Assembly: GCA_004134985.1 (NCBI GenBank)
Contig: REGQ01000015.1
Span: 1-64,000, forward strand
Direction of reading: 5' to 3'
DNA from: Paenibacillaceae bacterium
GTDB taxonomy: Bacteria > Bacillota > Bacilli > Paenibacillales > Paenibacillaceae
DNA length: 64,000 nt
Numbering within the stretch: position 1 is the first letter of the stretch; the number at the start of each line of letters is the position of its first letter. Of this stretch, positions 43,427 through 52,997 are shown piece after piece. The notes under the pieces were generated by a model that had not been told where the DNA came from, made no database searches, and saw only the letters and a list, made by a program, of their open reading frames with translations. The position numbers were made by a program, and so were the translations under genes.

Positions 43427-45672
43427 TCCGGCTAGCAGTCCGCAGTCTACGCTATCGAGCGGGCGGCTTCGTAGCCGCCTTCGTTGCGATGATCCTTGGT
43501 GCTGCCATCGTCATGGCATGTGGCGGGCTCATGGAGACGGGCATCCGCATGTCGGTACCGCCTCAGCATTTGACCGATGCCGACATCGTTGTGGCCGGTG
43601 ATCAAAGCTACGAGGTGCTTCAGCAGGGCTACACGGCAATACTTCCCGAGCGTGTACGCATCGACGCCGGTCTGGTGGACACTATCGCAGCACTCCCCGG
43701 CGTACGCGAGGCCAGCGGCCACGTCTTCGACGCCCCGGCGCCACAAAGCACAATCGACGCCGTCCGTGTGATGGCCGCCCCCGGCACCAGCGTTGAACAG
43801 CTCCGGAAACGCATCGACGCCGCGCTTCCCAATGGAGCCGTAACGATGACAGGCGACCAGCGCGGGCTTGCCGAACGACCGCAGGCCAAGGTCAGCTCCG
43901 ATTTACTGATCTCGCTCGCTGGCGTGTTCGGTGCTGCGGCGATCCTTGTGTCGCTGTTCGGGGTTTCCTCGATGCTGGCGCTCTCGGTGCAGCAACGCCA
44001 TCGTGAACTGGCCCTGCTCCGCGCCATCGGCAGCACGCCGAGACAAGTACGCAAATTGATAATCGGCGAGACGGCGATTCTGGCGGCTATCGCATCGGCG
44101 TTCGCCGTGCCCATCGGTCGGGGGCTTGGTGAGTTCATCTTTCAGCGACTGGTCGATGCTGATATGGTCTCTGATGGCATCGAGTTTCACTTAGGCTGGA
44201 TCCCGGCAACCGTCGCATTCGCCTTGGCAATGCTCGCAGCCGTTGGCGGCGCACTGATAGCCGGCCGGCGGGCGGCTAACGTCCGGCCCACCAAGGCACT
44301 GGCTGATGCAGGGCAACCCGACCGGCGGTCGCTGAGCATAGGACGCATCTTCCTTGGTCTGAGTTTACTGGCCGTCGGCGGCGCGCTGGCTATCGTGACC
44401 ATGACCGTCTTGAGCGGACAGTTCGCCTCCAGCACGGGTATGCCGGCGGCAATTGTGTGTGCGATCGGCCTGGCAACACTCAGCCCTCTGCTCACCCGGC
44501 CGCTGGCCGCCCTGCTTCAATGGCCGATCAGGGCACTGGCCGGACAACCCGGGCGTCTGGCGATGATCAACGCGCGGACAGGGATCGACGCCACCGCAGC
44601 AGTTGTGGCTCCTATCATCCTACTCTCCGGTGTCGCCGCCGGACTGCTCTACATGCAGTCCACCGAGCAGAACGCCGTCCAACAAGAAATGCTCGCTGAC
44701 TTCAGCAAAGTCGACGCGATGATCACGGCCACCGATGCCGTCGACGCCGGTCTTGTCGAACAGATCAGCACACTGCCCGGTGTGGCTGGCGCCTCGGAGT
44801 ACGTCCTGAGCACAGGGTTCGTTGAGCTGCCGAGCAACGATTCGTATCGTTGGGACAGTTGGATCCTGAGGGGCCTGACGCCTGATGGTATCGAAGCCGT
44901 CATGCCGGTGACCATCACGGACGGCACTTTGGATGATCTGCACGGACCCACAGTCGCCCTGAATACCCGACAAGCCGGAGAGCTGGGTGTGCACGTTGGC
45001 GATACGATGACACTTCGAATGGGCGACAACACCGTTCTCGATGTGAAGATAGTTACGCTCTATACCGCAGACGATGACAATGACACTCTGGTGCTACCGG
45101 CAGATGTCCTCGCAGCCCACACCACCTCGGGCCGCGTCAACATGCTCCTGGTAGCTGGCGACGGTACGACCAGCATTGAACATATGATCGCTGAGATCGA
45201 GGAGGCGACCTCAGGCGAGGGCGAGTTGTCGGTATCTAATCGAGAAGCACTGTTCGCTTCATTCAGCGATGCCCAGGGCCCGCAGAGTGTCGCCAGCTAC
45301 ACGATCGTCGCCATGATCGTGGCCTACACCGCGATCTCCGTCATCAACGCACTTGCCTCGAGTACGACCGCTCGTCGCCGCGAGTTCGCCCTGCAACGTC
45401 TCACTGGCTTCACCCGCGCACAGGTACTGAGGATGCTCGCGGCCGAAGCCCTCCTCGTGGCGACAATCGGCGTACTGCTCGGCACACTCTCGGCATTCGT
45501 GACAACCGTGACCTTTAGCCTTGGCCGCGCTAACACCGCCTATCCCGCCGGATCACCCCTCGTCTATGTAGCGGTCGTGACCGTGGCGGTACTCCTTACC
45601 CTGCTGGCCACGTTGATACCCGGAGTGTGGGGAACTAGGCAGCGGCCAATCGACGCCGCCGACATCGGGTAA
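43423..45672 (+). CDS. FtsX-like ABC transporter permease
   Basis: 749 residues. It has an N-terminal hydrophobic segment, a large extracytoplasmic domain (about 45-165), and two FtsX cores. The first contains GVFGAAAILVSLFGVSSMLAL with QQRHRELALLRAIGSTP; the second ends with TARRREFALQRLTGFTRAQV and four terminal membrane segments. The wording and GC-rich codons are actinobacterial in style. The ATG follows GAGGAGGG and overlaps the ATPase stop. With the ATPase it forms one exporter; the cargo is unknown. Confidence 0.92.
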   Translation: MIRLAVRSLRYRAGGFVAAFVAMILGAAIVMACGGLMETGIRMSVPPQHLTDADIVVAGDQSYEVLQQGYTAILPERVRIDAGLVDTIAALPGVREASGHVFDAPAPQSTIDAVRVMAAPGTSVEQLRKRIDAALPNGAVTMTGDQRGLAERPQAKVSSDLLISLAGVFGAAAILVSLFGVSSMLALSVQQRHRELALLRAIGSTPRQVRKLIIGETAILAAIASAFAVPIGRGLGEFIFQRLVDADMVSDGIEFHLGWIPATVAFALAMLAAVGGALIAGRRAANVRPTKALADAGQPDRRSLSIGRIFLGLSLLAVGGALAIVTMTVLSGQFASSTGMPAAIVCAIGLATLSPLLTRPLAALLQWPIRALAGQPGRLAMINARTGIDATAAVVAPIILLSGVAAGLLYMQSTEQNAVQQEMLADFSKVDAMITATDAVDAGLVEQISTLPGVAGASEYVLSTGFVELPSNDSYRWDSWILRGLTPDGIEAVMPVTITDGTLDDLHGPTVALNTRQAGELGVHVGDTMTLRMGDNTVLDVKIVTLYTADDDNDTLVLPADVLAAHTTSGRVNMLLVAGDGTTSIEHMIAEIEEATSGEGELSVSNREALFASFSDAQGPQSVASYTIVAMIVAYTAISVINALASSTTARRREFALQRLTGFTRAQVLRMLAAEALLVATIGVLLGTLSAFVTTVTFSLGRANTAYPAGSPLVYVAVVTVAVLLTLLATLIPGVWGTRQRPIDAADIG

Positions 45673-46060
45673 CTGACCACCGTAGCCGTCTTGCCTGGCT
45701 GGGAGGCATCGAAAGGCGCGCCCGCCGAAGCTGCTGTTGCCCCGCTTCTAAGATCACGTACTTCAGTGGCATGGCCCATGTGTGGGCCTTGCCGCAATGG
45801 TCGAGTCTGGTTCGTCCATGCATCGTTCGAACTTTCTCAACGGGGTCACAGGTCTGACATCCGTGGTTGCAAGCGGCCATCCGAGCGCGCTCAAAGCTTC
45901 ATGAGCCGGTCGCCGTGAGCGCTCCCGTTCGTCACTGAGCGCGGTGCAAAAAATATGGCGTTTCGGATGTTGCTCTGCTCCGTAAGGTCTGCCAGTCTTG
46001 CTATTCCCACGCCTCCGGTAAAGGCTGACTGGTTCGATCCAATAATCGCGTGTCAAGACA
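45673..46060. other. GC-rich tail of the transferred module, no supported gene
   Basis: Base composition stays high until about 46050. Open frames on both strands (45691-45918, 45763-46056) are typical GC-rich artefacts without binding sites or known domains. The composition then drops abruptly, which marks the right edge of the foreign segment. Confidence 0.5.
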
Positions 46061-46063
46061 AAT

Positions 46064-46138
46064 TTTTCAGAAAAACGCGAACATGAAAAGGATGAGGATC
46101 AGAAGAAGCTGGAGCGTAACGGCTACAAATGGTGGTAA
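46064..46138 (+). pseudogene. C-terminal tail of a truncated gene
   Basis: A frame entering from the foreign segment reads FSEKREHEKDEDQKKLERNG and ends YKWW-stop, directly followed by a strong terminator. It looks like the last 24 codons of a resident gene whose front was replaced by the GC-rich module. The family cannot be told. Confidence 0.45.
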
Positions 46139-46153
46139 AGACAAGTAGATTAA

Positions 46154-46196
46154 AGCAAGCAAACCTTATCTTCTCTAGGTTTGCTTGCTTTGTTTA
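46154..46196 (+). terminator. Strong rho-independent terminator
   Basis: A 15-bp perfect stem AAAGCAAGCAAACCT / AGGTTTGCTTGCTTT with a 10-nt loop, followed by GTTTAATTT. Confidence 0.8.
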
Positions 46197-46314
46197 ATTT
46201 GTGGGGAGCCCAAAATAAATTTTATAAGTCATCAATAACGATATCAGCTTGAGAAAGTTCATCTTCTTTTGCAAAATCAAAGTTACATCCTATTGCAAAT
46301 AAACTATTAAATGT

Positions 46315-47346
46315 TTAATGATGAGCTGGTTCTTCATTTATATTCTCTTCAATCACAGCATCAACATTCTTATCAAAGGTATTAAGAAGTTCACGTACTT
46401 CATCCGTTGACTTCGTGCTCATCAATTGATTTCGTAGTTCACTTGCCCCTCGAAATCCTTTGACATAGATCTTGAAAAATCGCATTAGTGCTTTGAAGGG
46501 CCGTAGCGTTAAATCGGTTGAATATTTATCATGAAGATCAAGATGCAATCTTAATAGCTCAAGCAATTCGTCACTGCTATGTTCCCTCGGCTCTTTTTCA
46601 AAGGCAAAAGGATTATGGAAAATACCTCTCCCAATCATGATCCCATCCACACCATATTGCTCAGCAAGCTTTAAGCCCGTTTGTCGATCAGGAATATCGC
46701 CATTGATTGTCAAAAGGGTGTCTGGTGCAATACGATCACGAAGTTCCTTAATTTCCGGAATCAGTTCCCAATGTGCATCAACCAGACTCATTTCCTTTCT
46801 TGTACGGAGATGAATAGACAGATTAGCAATATTTTGTTTCAAAATATGCGTCAGCCAGTCCTTCCATTCCTCTACATTGCTGTAACCAAGCCTAGTTTTC
46901 ACACTGACAGGTAATCCTCCCGCTTTTGCTGCTTGAATAATATCTGCCGCAAGATCCGGATGCAGAATAAGGCCGCTTCCCTTACCTTTCGTGGCAACAT
47001 TGTGCACGGGACAACCCATATTAATATCCACACCTTTGAAACCAAGCTTAGCCATACCAATGCTCATTTCCTTATAATATTCAGGCTTATCCCCCCAAAT
47101 ATGTGCAACCATGGGTTGTTCATCTTCCGTAAACGTTAAACGGCCTCGCACACTATAAATCCCCTCAGGATGACAATAGCTCTCCGTGTTTGTAAACTCT
47201 GTAAAAAATACATCGGGCCTACCCGCTTTACTTACTACATGACGAAAAACAACATCCGTCACATCCTCCATTGGTGCAAGTATAAAAAACGGACGAGGTA
47301 AATCAAGCCAAAAATTATTTAACACGACATACTCAAATCCTCTCAC
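46315..47346 (-). CDS. tRNA-dihydrouridine synthase
   Basis: About 343 residues. FMN-binding [16 protein letters not shown], the catalytic cysteine in [20 protein letters not shown], then [29 protein letters not shown] and [13 protein letters not shown]. It reduces uridines in the tRNA D-loop. The natural start may be a few codons downstream (near [12 protein letters not shown]). The class is DusB/DusC-like from overall wording. In frame after the stop, 30 further codons (ending ADIVIDDL) resemble a HAD phosphatase tail, probably a remnant of another gene. Confidence 0.92.
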   Translation of the reverse strand: MRGFEYVVLNNFWLDLPRPFFILAPMEDVTDVVFRHVVSKAGRPDVFFTEFTNTESYCHPEGIYSVRGRLTFTEDEQPMVAHIWGDKPEYYKEMSIGMAKLGFKGVDINMGCPVHNVATKGKGSGLILHPDLAADIIQAAKAGGLPVSVKTRLGYSNVEEWKDWLTHILKQNIANLSIHLRTRKEMSLVDAHWELIPEIKELRDRIAPDTLLTINGDIPDRQTGLKLAEQYGVDGIMIGRGIFHNPFAFEKEPREHSSDELLELLRLHLDLHDKYSTDLTLRPFKALMRFFKIYVKGFRGASELRNQLMSTKSTDEVRELLNTFDKNVDAVIEENINEEPAHH

Positions 47347-47560
47347 TATAGATACAACGCTATTTATTTTAAGGCCTCAACAACCCAAGCTCTAACCCCA
47401 AATGTAGCATTGACGCTTCTGCTATATAATTATTACCGTACATACATAGTATAACACCTCATCTATTTTTTACGAACCATCCAAACAAGACTTTAGACAG
47501 ATATTGTATAGGGTTGCGCGGACTGAATCCCGAGTTCGCCCCCTTTTGGGGCTTTCACCA

Positions 47561-47609
47561 TAATAAACAGAAAACCACACCCTAAGGACGTGGTTGATTT
47601 GTTTATTAT
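47561..47609. terminator. Long hairpin terminator
   Basis: TAATAAACA...AACCAC pairs with GTGGTT...TGTTTATTA. AT-rich outer stems give T tracts on both strands. It stands 3' of the tRNA-Ala-like repeat at 47611, as in the other copies. Confidence 0.6.
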
Positions 47610-47610
47610 G

Positions 47611-47725
47611 GAGGAGCCTAGGGGGATTAAGCTCGCATATACTCGCTTATCCATCATGGGATGTCCGAATCCTGATAATATGCTGTCGAAGCTAACTCGA
47701 CGAGGACTTTTAGCTTTAGCTTCAA
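47611..47725 (-). repeat. tRNA-Ala-associated dispersed repeat, left half
   Basis: GAGGAGCCTAGGGGGATTAA, CTCGCTTATCCATCATGGGA, TGTCCGAATCCTGATAATAT and CGAGGACTTTTAGC match the left half of the copy at 39521. It is cut off 8 bp before the stop codon of the MFS gene. Confidence 0.75.
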
Positions 47726-47733
47726 GGAATTAG

Positions 47734-49281
47734 CTACCTGCGTACATCGCGTAACAGCGTCAGGTAAAGCACGATCAAACCCAGCAGCAGAATCGAGCTG
47801 ACTCCGCCCACCACTTGAATCCCCGATAAAAATGCATGCTTTGCGGCCTCCAATACGGAATGATCAGGCAATGACTTCGCAACCGCCACAGCACTTGCTA
47901 GCGTGTCACTCACAGCTTGACCCGTTTCCTGCGATATCCCTTTCGGAATATATCCAGCCACCAAATGACGATATACCGCCGTTCCGATGGTTCCGAAAAT
48001 GGTAATGCCTAAAGCCATCCCCAATTCACTGCTCATTTCTGACAAAGAGGAAGCCGCGCCGGTTTTTTCTGGAGGTACAGAGGCGACAACCAGGTCCGTG
48101 CTTAGTACCATCAACGGACTGAGTCCCAGCATGATGATAATGCTCCCCATCACCATAGTCTGCACCCCGGGAAAAGAAAGCCAGACAATCAGGTTAAACG
48201 ACAGAAATCCAATAATGGACAATGTCAGGCCACCTGCAATCAGTGAGGAAACTCGCATTTTACTCGCCAAGATCGGCGTGGCCATCGCGCCTGCAATATT
48301 AGCTACAGCATAAGGAATCATCCACAAGCCCGCCTGCAATGGAGACAACCCAGCTACCAATTGCAAATATTGAGCAAAAAACAGGGCGAATCCGCCCAAG
48401 GCAAGAACCGTGATGAATAAGCCGATTAACGCCCCATTAAAAGTACGATTGCGGAAAAACTGCAAATCCAACAAGGGCTCCCTCACTTTTTGCTGTCTGC
48501 GGATGAATAAGTAGCCGGCTCCCAGTCCCAGAGCAATCCACAATATAGACCGACCATCCAAACCATAGCTTGCCATTTCTTTTAACCCGTATACAACGGA
48601 CAAAATACAGAAGAGGGAAATTGCTACACTGAACAGATCAAATTTTCTGGCATTAGGGTCGCGAAACTCCGGCAGTAAGAACGGAGCAGTCATCAAAAGC
48701 ACTAGCATAACAGGAACGCCCAGCAAAAAGACCGAACCCCACCAAAATTTCTCCAGCATCAGCCCTCCAACCAGCGGACCGATCGCACCGCCTGCCGAGA
48801 AGCAGCTTAACCACACAGCGATGGCCGTCCCTCGCTGTTTCGGCTGTGTGAACATATTGCTGATCAGCGATAGTGTGGAAGGCATAAGCGTCGCTCCCGC
48901 TATCCCGAGCAGTGCCCGGGTCACAATCAACATCTCGGCATTCACTGAGAATGCAGCTGCAATCGAACAAAGGCCAAACGCAAATGACCCGATCATCAGC
49001 AATTTTCTTCGACCGATACGATCGCCTAGCGACCCCATTGTCACCAGAAAACCTGCGATCATAAATCCGTATATGTCTAAAATCCACAATTGTTGTGCAC
49101 CGCTGGGTTGTAAATCCGCAGCTAATTGTGGGAGCGCTAAGTGCAATACTGAAAAATCCAATGCCAGCAACAAAGTTGTGAGCGCCAGCACACTCAAACC
49201 AAGCCATTCCCTCAGCCCTGCAGCATCTTGACGTTCTTCCCTACTTTTCTGTGCTATTTCATTTGGTTCCAACTCACTCAC
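47734..49281 (-). CDS. MFS multidrug exporter, QacA/SmvA-like (DHA2 family)
   Basis: 515 residues with 14 hydrophobic segments. Wording typical of SmvA/QacA includes TTLLLALDFSVLHLALPQLA, LDIYGFMIAGFLVTMGSLGDRIGRR in steps (motif A), RALLGIAGATLMPSTLSLI and SCFSAGGAIGPLVGG (motif C). It is expected to export cationic biocides and dyes by proton antiport. GTG is the likely start, although a TTG three codons later is better spaced from GAGGTGAG. A two-component system lies upstream on the same strand and may control it. Confidence 0.88.
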   Translation of the reverse strand: MSELEPNEIAQKSREERQDAAGLREWLGLSVLALTTLLLALDFSVLHLALPQLAADLQPSGAQQLWILDIYGFMIAGFLVTMGSLGDRIGRRKLLMIGSFAFGLCSIAAAFSVNAEMLIVTRALLGIAGATLMPSTLSLISNMFTQPKQRGTAIAVWLSCFSAGGAIGPLVGGLMLEKFWWGSVFLLGVPVMLVLLMTAPFLLPEFRDPNARKFDLFSVAISLFCILSVVYGLKEMASYGLDGRSILWIALGLGAGYLFIRRQQKVREPLLDLQFFRNRTFNGALIGLFITVLALGGFALFFAQYLQLVAGLSPLQAGLWMIPYAVANIAGAMATPILASKMRVSSLIAGGLTLSIIGFLSFNLIVWLSFPGVQTMVMGSIIIMLGLSPLMVLSTDLVVASVPPEKTGAASSLSEMSSELGMALGITIFGTIGTAVYRHLVAGYIPKGISQETGQAVSDTLASAVAVAKSLPDHSVLEAAKHAFLSGIQVVGGVSSILLLGLIVLYLTLLRDVRR

Positions 49282-49407
49282 CTCTTCGATTCATCGGCGT
49301 TTAGGAGGCATTCTCCTTTACTTGCTTTCATTTATACTAATAGAAATGCTCCCCGAATGAATCAGACGAGTGTCTGAATTTATGTATACGACCAAAGTCG
49401 TAATGAG

Positions 49408-50049
49408 CTAAGACTCAAACCATCTGTTCCTTAGCGCATGGACAGCCGCTTTGGTCCGATCCTGCAGTTCCATCTTTCCCAGGATAGAGGTGATATGTGT
49501 TTTGACCGTCTTTTCCGAGATGAATAACTGCTCAGCAATCTCTCTGTTGCTCTGACCTAATGTGATTTGATACAGCACTTCTCTTTCTTTCGGTGTTAAC
49601 TGTTCCAATCCTTTCCCCGGTTCCGTCCTTCCCGTCACATTGAGCACGAGATGGTTAGTCGCCTCAGGATGAAAAGTTCGATTTCCGTGCATGGCAGCCA
49701 TGATCGTTTCGGCTAATACGACGGGTTCGACATCCTTTAACTGATAACCTATTGCTCCTTCCCTGATTGCTTGTATAACGGAATCGCGGTCTGAGAAACT
49801 GGATAGGATAATGACCTTAACTTCCGGATACCGCTTCGTTATTTGCTTTGTCGCTTCTATACCATTCATTACCGGCATCTGGATATCCATAAGAACGATA
49901 TGCGGCTTAAGCTGCTCAACTTTTTGCATAGCTTCTACTCCATTGCATGCTTGCCCTACAATTTCAATCTCTTGTTGGATCTCCAAAAAATATTGCAGTC
50001 CGCGCAGCACAACCAAATGATCATCCACCAGAAGCACCTTGATCCTCAT
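49408..50049 (-). CDS. NarL/LuxR-family response regulator
   Basis: 213 residues. The receiver domain has VLLVDDH, the phosphorylated aspartate in HIVLMDIQMPVMNG, and the conserved lysine near QLKDVEP. A LuxR-type HTH follows (LTPKEREVLYQITLGQSNREIAEQLF in parts). The ATG follows GGGGGAGGAG. It starts 1 nt after the histidine-kinase stop, so the two are translationally coupled. Confidence 0.92.
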   Translation of the reverse strand: MRIKVLLVDDHLVVLRGLQYFLEIQQEIEIVGQACNGVEAMQKVEQLKPHIVLMDIQMPVMNGIEATKQITKRYPEVKVIILSSFSDRDSVIQAIREGAIGYQLKDVEPVVLAETIMAAMHGNRTFHPEATNHLVLNVTGRTEPGKGLEQLTPKEREVLYQITLGQSNREIAEQLFISEKTVKTHITSILGKMELQDRTKAAVHALRNRWFES

Positions 50050-50050
50050 C

Positions 50051-51187
50051 TTATCTCCTCCCCCCGCTTTCCAAAGGCGCCCTGACCGTAATCGTTGTCC
50101 CGATTGCTTCCTCGCTTCTGATGTCAATTTGTCCGTTCAATTGCAAGATTCGTTCACGCATACTGGTCAAACCAAGCTTGCCCGAAGTCGTAACATTTTG
50201 TTGAAATCCACAGCCATGGTCGGTGATATGCATATGCACATATCGATCGTCGCAAGTTATTTCCACTTCGGCGTAGTCTACGGAAGCATGTTTTTTGACA
50301 TTGTTTAACGCTTCTTGGCCGATTCGCCAAAGCGCCTTCTCCATACGGCTCGAAAAACGAAGATTCCTTCCCTTAATAATGAGGAGCTTCAAATCAAGCT
50401 TGATTGCATGTTGTTCTAACAATTCCCCTAATGTGTTGTTGTCGACATGAGGATGCAAATCCAATACTAAGGATTTCATCTCTGCTAACGCTTCTTGGGC
50501 AAGCTCTCCGATTTCCAGAAGCCCCGATTCAATAGCTTTGTCTTTTTGACCTGCTCTCATCCGCAAGCCTTGTGCAACCAACGAAAGAGAGAACAATTTT
50601 TGGTTCACCGAATCATGCAAATCTCTGGCCAAGCTACTTCGCACTTCTGCTAGTAACAACTGCTCATTTTCTTCATAAAGCGAAACATTATCAATGGCTA
50701 ACGAAATATGATCCGCCAGGTCATGAAAGATGTCTATTTCGCAACCATCAAATGCTGCTGTCGTTCTGCTTAAAACTAACAAGCCTATTAGGGACTCGCG
50801 ATTGTTCAAGGGAATCGCCGCGAAATAGACGGGGTCCTCCGCCGCATTTAATATCGGGAAACTGACGATGGTCTCTTTGCTTTGTCTAACCTGTTGATGA
50901 TTAATTGCTTCTAAGATGACATCCGTCAAACCTTGTGCTTTGCCGCTTAATGCCACCGATTCGTCTGCTAGATGAATTTCATTGTGCTGAAAGTAACTGT
51001 TTAAATGTAAACGGCTTCCTCGTTTAAGGATAATGGCGGTTGTATGCCAGCCGAACTTAAGACCAGTTTGCTCTGCAAATGTACGCAGCAAGTGGCCTAG
51101 ATCTTTGATCCTCCAAGTACTCCGAACGACTTCTCCAATTGTCGCATAATACTCGGCCACTCTTTTTTCCTGCTCATAGCGATCCAT
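50051..51187 (-). CDS. Sensor histidine kinase (GAF, HisKA_3, HATPase_c)
   Basis: About 378 residues, no membrane segments, so a cytoplasmic sensor. The GAF-like region is at about 20-170. The phospho-acceptor histidine is in SSLARDLHDSVNQKLFSL, with an HATPase domain: RIGQEALNNVKKHA (N box) and ITDHGCGF (G1 box), then GLTSMRERI. The ATG at 51187 has GGGGGA upstream; the ATG at 51199 does not. It pairs with the response regulator downstream. The signal is unknown. Confidence 0.9.
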   Translation of the reverse strand: MDRYEQEKRVAEYYATIGEVVRSTWRIKDLGHLLRTFAEQTGLKFGWHTTAIILKRGSRLHLNSYFQHNEIHLADESVALSGKAQGLTDVILEAINHQQVRQSKETIVSFPILNAAEDPVYFAAIPLNNRESLIGLLVLSRTTAAFDGCEIDIFHDLADHISLAIDNVSLYEENEQLLLAEVRSSLARDLHDSVNQKLFSLSLVAQGLRMRAGQKDKAIESGLLEIGELAQEALAEMKSLVLDLHPHVDNNTLGELLEQHAIKLDLKLLIIKGRNLRFSSRMEKALWRIGQEALNNVKKHASVDYAEVEITCDDRYVHMHITDHGCGFQQNVTTSGKLGLTSMRERILQLNGQIDIRSEEAIGTTITVRAPLESGGRR

Positions 51188-51474
51188 ATGATCCCCCATT
51201 CCCCTTAATCTTCCTCACTTATTGTATCCCCCGCTGATGACCCGCTCGTCGTCTAGCTTGTAAATGGATGGGTGGTTCTTTCATTTTACCAAAGATACGG
51301 CTTCTTCATGTTTTATATCTTTACAAAAGTCTGACCCGGCATCAAATTTGCCATGACAGAAGGCGCGGCGAGGTTCATATAAGCCCGACAACTACCTTGA
51401 CAAACACCGCAATCGAGGAGAAACATAATGATTATTTGTGTAATAGAATGAAATGAAGCGAAGGAGGTTTTGAA

Positions 51475-52083
51475 ATGAGTAAAGTTATTCTGAATATCTC
51501 TATGTCTCTCGATGGATTTATAGCAGGAAGTAACGATAATCAAAAACAACCTTTAGGGGATCAAGGTGCTTGTCTGCAAGCCTGGATGTTTTCTGGAGAG
51601 CACACTAGTCAGACCAATTCTTTTTTTAAACTTTCAAGCATTGACAAGAACGTTTTTGATTCAGCAGCTGAAAAAGCCGGTGCTATGATTGTTGGGAGAA
51701 GGACCTACGACATCGTGAATGGATGGGGAGGAAGTCACCCATTAGAAAATGTCCCTGTATTTGTACTTACTCACAGTATCCCAGATTCTCCCCCTGAAGG
51801 TACTACACCGTTTACTTTTATCACAGACGGAGTGGAACAAGCGGTTAAACAAGCGAAAAAAGCAGCCGGATCTAAGCAGGTAAGTGTTGGAACGGCAAGT
51901 GTCGCGCAACAGTGTATTAGATTGGGTCTGCTAGATGGGCTAGATCTGCATATTACCCCAGTATTGCTAGGCAAGGGTGTACGTTTATTTGATCAAATTG
52001 GCGAGGAAAGCGTAACGCTGGAGTCAACTGAGGTCATCGAAGGAACAGGTGTTATACATGTTAAATACGATGTTCTGAAATGA
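51475..52083 (+). CDS. RibD-C/dihydrofolate-reductase-family protein
   Basis: 202 residues. VILNISMSLDGFIAG at the N terminus, AGAMIVGRRTYDIVNGWGG, VFVLTHSIPD, and a C-terminal GLLDGLDLHITPVLLGKGVRLF are the usual blocks of the RibD C-terminal domain family, which binds NADPH. Biological substrate unknown; relatives often accompany stress and resistance genes. AAGGAGG precedes the ATG. A truncated paralogue lies at 36370-36466. Confidence 0.88.
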   Translation: MSKVILNISMSLDGFIAGSNDNQKQPLGDQGACLQAWMFSGEHTSQTNSFFKLSSIDKNVFDSAAEKAGAMIVGRRTYDIVNGWGGSHPLENVPVFVLTHSIPDSPPEGTTPFTFITDGVEQAVKQAKKAAGSKQVSVGTASVAQQCIRLGLLDGLDLHITPVLLGKGVRLFDQIGEESVTLESTEVIEGTGVIHVKYDVLK

Positions 52084-52304
52084 TAAATCGTTGTGTTTAA
52101 TTGGCCAACCTATTGTAAAGCTGGACTTAAAAAATGTTATTGCCTTTAGAAAAAAAGGACAAGCTGCCAAGGGCTGCAGACGTATACTTGGACTGGCGCA
52201 GGCAGAAAGATGACGTTCTTATCTGGGGAGACCTGAATAAAACCTGTTGAGAACAGATCTATAAGCGGATATTCAACTTCATATGAGTAACATGTTGTTA
52301 TATG
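52084..52304. other. Intergenic with a 37-codon frame
   Basis: A plus-strand frame at 52134-52247 (MLLPLEKKDKLPRAADVYLD...) looks protein-like but has no ribosome binding site and no recognised family. It may be a gene fragment. Confidence 0.35.
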
Positions 52305-52809
52305 GGCTCAAAACTGAAATTAGCGGTTGACGAATTCAAACGAGCATAGAACGGGATCGAAATGAAAAACATTATCTGTCTGCATTAACGGCGACTGCAA
52401 ACAGCCTTCTCCCTTTGTTAAGGTGCGTTCTTTTTTGTGGGTATTCGTGAGGATCTTGCGCTAACGCTTGCCACAGCGCTTAAATGGCCTCAAATGACCC
52501 TTTTGTAATTCTAACGCTTGTCACGTTGCTTATTCCCCCCACGGACGGTTAAAATCATGCGATTTTCGATAAATAAGGTGGCTCAGTTTCCTTACAATAT
52601 TTATGGGGCCGAATTTCCCTAAATAGCGCCGCTCATCAGCGTTAGAATGCCACACGAGCGGTTAACATTCCACTCGCGTGCGCTGATGTCGCGAATAGCA
52701 CTTCACTCACCCGCAGTGCTTTCGCCGCATAGCGGCGGTCGGTTTACCAGATGCTCCCTTCCTTGCTTTGATCCCGAATAAAGTCAACCACTGATTTTTA
52801 GATTGAGCC
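52305..52809. mobile_element. 505-bp non-autonomous element with ISL3-like ends
   Basis: Left end GGCTCAAAACTGAAATTAGC plus GGTTGAC pairs with the right end GTCAACCACTGATTTTTAGA plus TTGAGCC as imperfect inverted repeats of about 27 bp. No transposase. The interior contains the dispersed 270-bp repeat (copy B). No clear 8-bp target duplication is visible, so the ends may have decayed or recombined. Confidence 0.6.
52385..52655 (-). repeat. Dispersed 270-bp repeat, copy B (inverted relative to copy A)
   Basis: Reverse complement of 36105-36380 with scattered differences: AAACAGCCTTCTCCCTTTGT, GGGTATTCGTGAGGATCTTG, CGCTAACGCTTGCC, then CCTAAATAGCGCCGCTCATC. The two copies lie about 16 kb apart in opposite orientation. 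Confidence 0.8.
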
Positions 52810-52811
52810 GT

Positions 52812-52880
52812 TAATGGGATGTCCGAATCCGGATTATAGGCTGTCCCAATAGTAAATCCACTTACTTGATGAGACAACTC
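52812..52880 (-). repeat. tRNA-Ala-associated dispersed repeat, middle fragment
   Basis: AATGGGATGTCCGAATCCGG plus ATTATAGGCTG and ACTTGATGAGAC match the insert part of the 39521 and 59135 copies. The tRNA-derived ends are missing. Confidence 0.6.
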
Positions 52881-52997
52881 CTTTTATGAAAAGACAATGG
52901 AAATGAAGAAATGGCGTTGCTAGGGAGGCTATCCCTGCATCGCCATCCGACGCGCAGCTCCCAGCGCGCGGTGGGAGCTGCGCGTCTGGCTTTTGGT

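Noticed and set aside
43629-45032. Several 100-170-residue frames antisense to the permease
   Set aside because: GC-rich DNA gives long spurious frames; the permease frame has motifs, binding site and coupling.
45691-46056. Small genes in the GC-rich tail
   Set aside because: Frames on both strands without starts, binding sites or known domains.
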